DNA from: CAYOKT01 sp964404605 | GTDB taxonomy: Bacteria; Electryoneota; Electryoneia; Electryoneales; Electryoneaceae | DNA length: 6,042 nucleotides | Direction: 5' to 3' | Assembly: GCA_964404605.1 (NCBI GenBank) | Contig: CAYOKT010000130.1 | Span: 1-6,042 of the forward strand | The notes under the pieces: generated by a model | Databases searched by the model: none | Told to the model about the DNA's origin: nothing | What the model saw: only the letters and a program-made list of their open reading frames with translations | Part shown: positions 5,857 to 6,042 of the stretch, in pieces | Layout: each line of letters starts with the position of its first letter | How positions within the stretch are numbered: position 1 is the stretch's first letter | Made by a program: the position numbers and the translations under genes

Positions 5857-6028
5857 CGGGAGCGCATGCCACGCCGAAGCTGACAGCGAAGGCGGGAGCC
5901 GCCTTTGTCCGCAAACCGACGGACTACGGCGTGCCGGGCTGCATCCCGGGGAAGACCGGGCGGAGGGTCAGCCTGCCCACGCCGTGATGGGCGGCTGAAA
6001 AAGACATGAGACCCGGGACTGAAGATCC

Positions 6029-6041
6029 CGGGCCACCCGAC
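6029..6041 (+). repeat. 13-base direct repeat, copy 2
   Basis: Second exact copy of CGGGCCACCCGAC, overlapping the 3' arm of the last hairpin at 6026-6032. The window ends one base later, so whether the array goes on is not visible. Confidence 0.6.
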
Positions 6042-6042
6042 G

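Larger units (their letters stand above)
5835..6042. other. Unassigned region with serial hairpins, structured RNA or dispersed repeat (runs off the window)
   Basis: No known gene is recognised in these 208 bases. Five stem-loops follow one another: AAGGCGG 5889-5895 with CCGCCTT 5899-5905; GTCCG 5907-5911 with CGGAC 5920-5924, both enclosed by CACGCCG 5870-5876 with CGGCGTG 5927-5933; CCCGG 5945-5949 with CCGGG 5956-5960; an 11-bp stem with one bulged T (TCAGCC 5968-5973 and GCCCA 5975-5979 with TGGGC 5988-5992 and GGCTGA 5993-5998); and CCCGGGA 6012-6018 with TCCCGGG 6026-6032. Short open frames cross it: a 50-codon plus-strand frame from ATG 5835 to TGA 5987 without a ribosome site, and a 72-codon minus-strand frame entering from the right edge and ending at TAA 5825-5823. 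Neither resembles a family I know. The pattern does not fit the tmRNA, RNase P, SRP or cobalamin riboswitch signatures I checked by eye. Confidence 0.35.

Noticed and set aside
5723..5914. 63-codon minus-strand frame overlapping the regulator promoter region
   Set aside because: It covers the putative promoter and the inverted repeat, has no ribosome site or motif, and ends just upstream of the regulator.
5835..5987. 50-codon plus-strand frame in the hairpin region as a real gene
   Set aside because: The third positions are GC-rich as in coding sequence, but there is no ribosome site, no recognisable motif, and the stems give another explanation. Kept only as a note in the region entry.
5835..6042. 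Cobalamin riboswitch, tmRNA, RNase P or SRP RNA
   Set aside because: Their conserved boxes were looked for on both strands and not found.

Overview
This GC-rich bacterial window carries a polyamine gene cluster, all on the minus strand and transcribed right to left. Reading in that direction: an XRE-type repressor with a cupin-like domain (5701-5156), S-adenosylmethionine decarboxylase speD (5069-4638), pyruvoyl-dependent arginine decarboxylase pdaD (4617-4150), a spermidine synthase-type aminopropyltransferase speE (4141-3269), an agmatinase-family ureohydrolase speB (3238-2384), and then a secreted M14 zinc carboxypeptidase (2309-39). A GC hairpin just past the carboxypeptidase stop (11-26) is a possible terminator.

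Together the four enzymes make a complete arginine-to-spermidine route: arginine to agmatine (PdaD), agmatine to putrescine (SpeB), S-adenosylmethionine to decarboxylated S-adenosylmethionine (SpeD), and aminopropyl transfer (SpeE). The alternative order, aminopropylation of agmatine followed by urea removal, would use the same genes and cannot be excluded from sequence. Both decarboxylases are self-processing pyruvoyl enzymes and keep their cleavage serines. The repressor at the head of the cluster has lost the usual cupin metal-binding histidines and is a good candidate polyamine sensor. Inverted ACTAACATT(T)CCCT sequences flank the putative promoter upstream of it.

The organism is not named by any marker here. 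Very high GC, and a secreted peptidase ending in a YPNPFNPS / GIYFIRV type C-terminal sorting (FlgD-like) domain, point to a member of the FCB superphylum or one of its high-GC candidate phyla. This is inference.

The right end (about 5835-6042) contains no recognised gene. It holds a chain of five strong hairpins, is bounded by two copies of a 13-base direct repeat 185 bases apart, and has short open frames on both strands. It is either a structured RNA or part of a dispersed repeat, and is the least explained part of the window. The other genes are orderly and ordinary in make-up.
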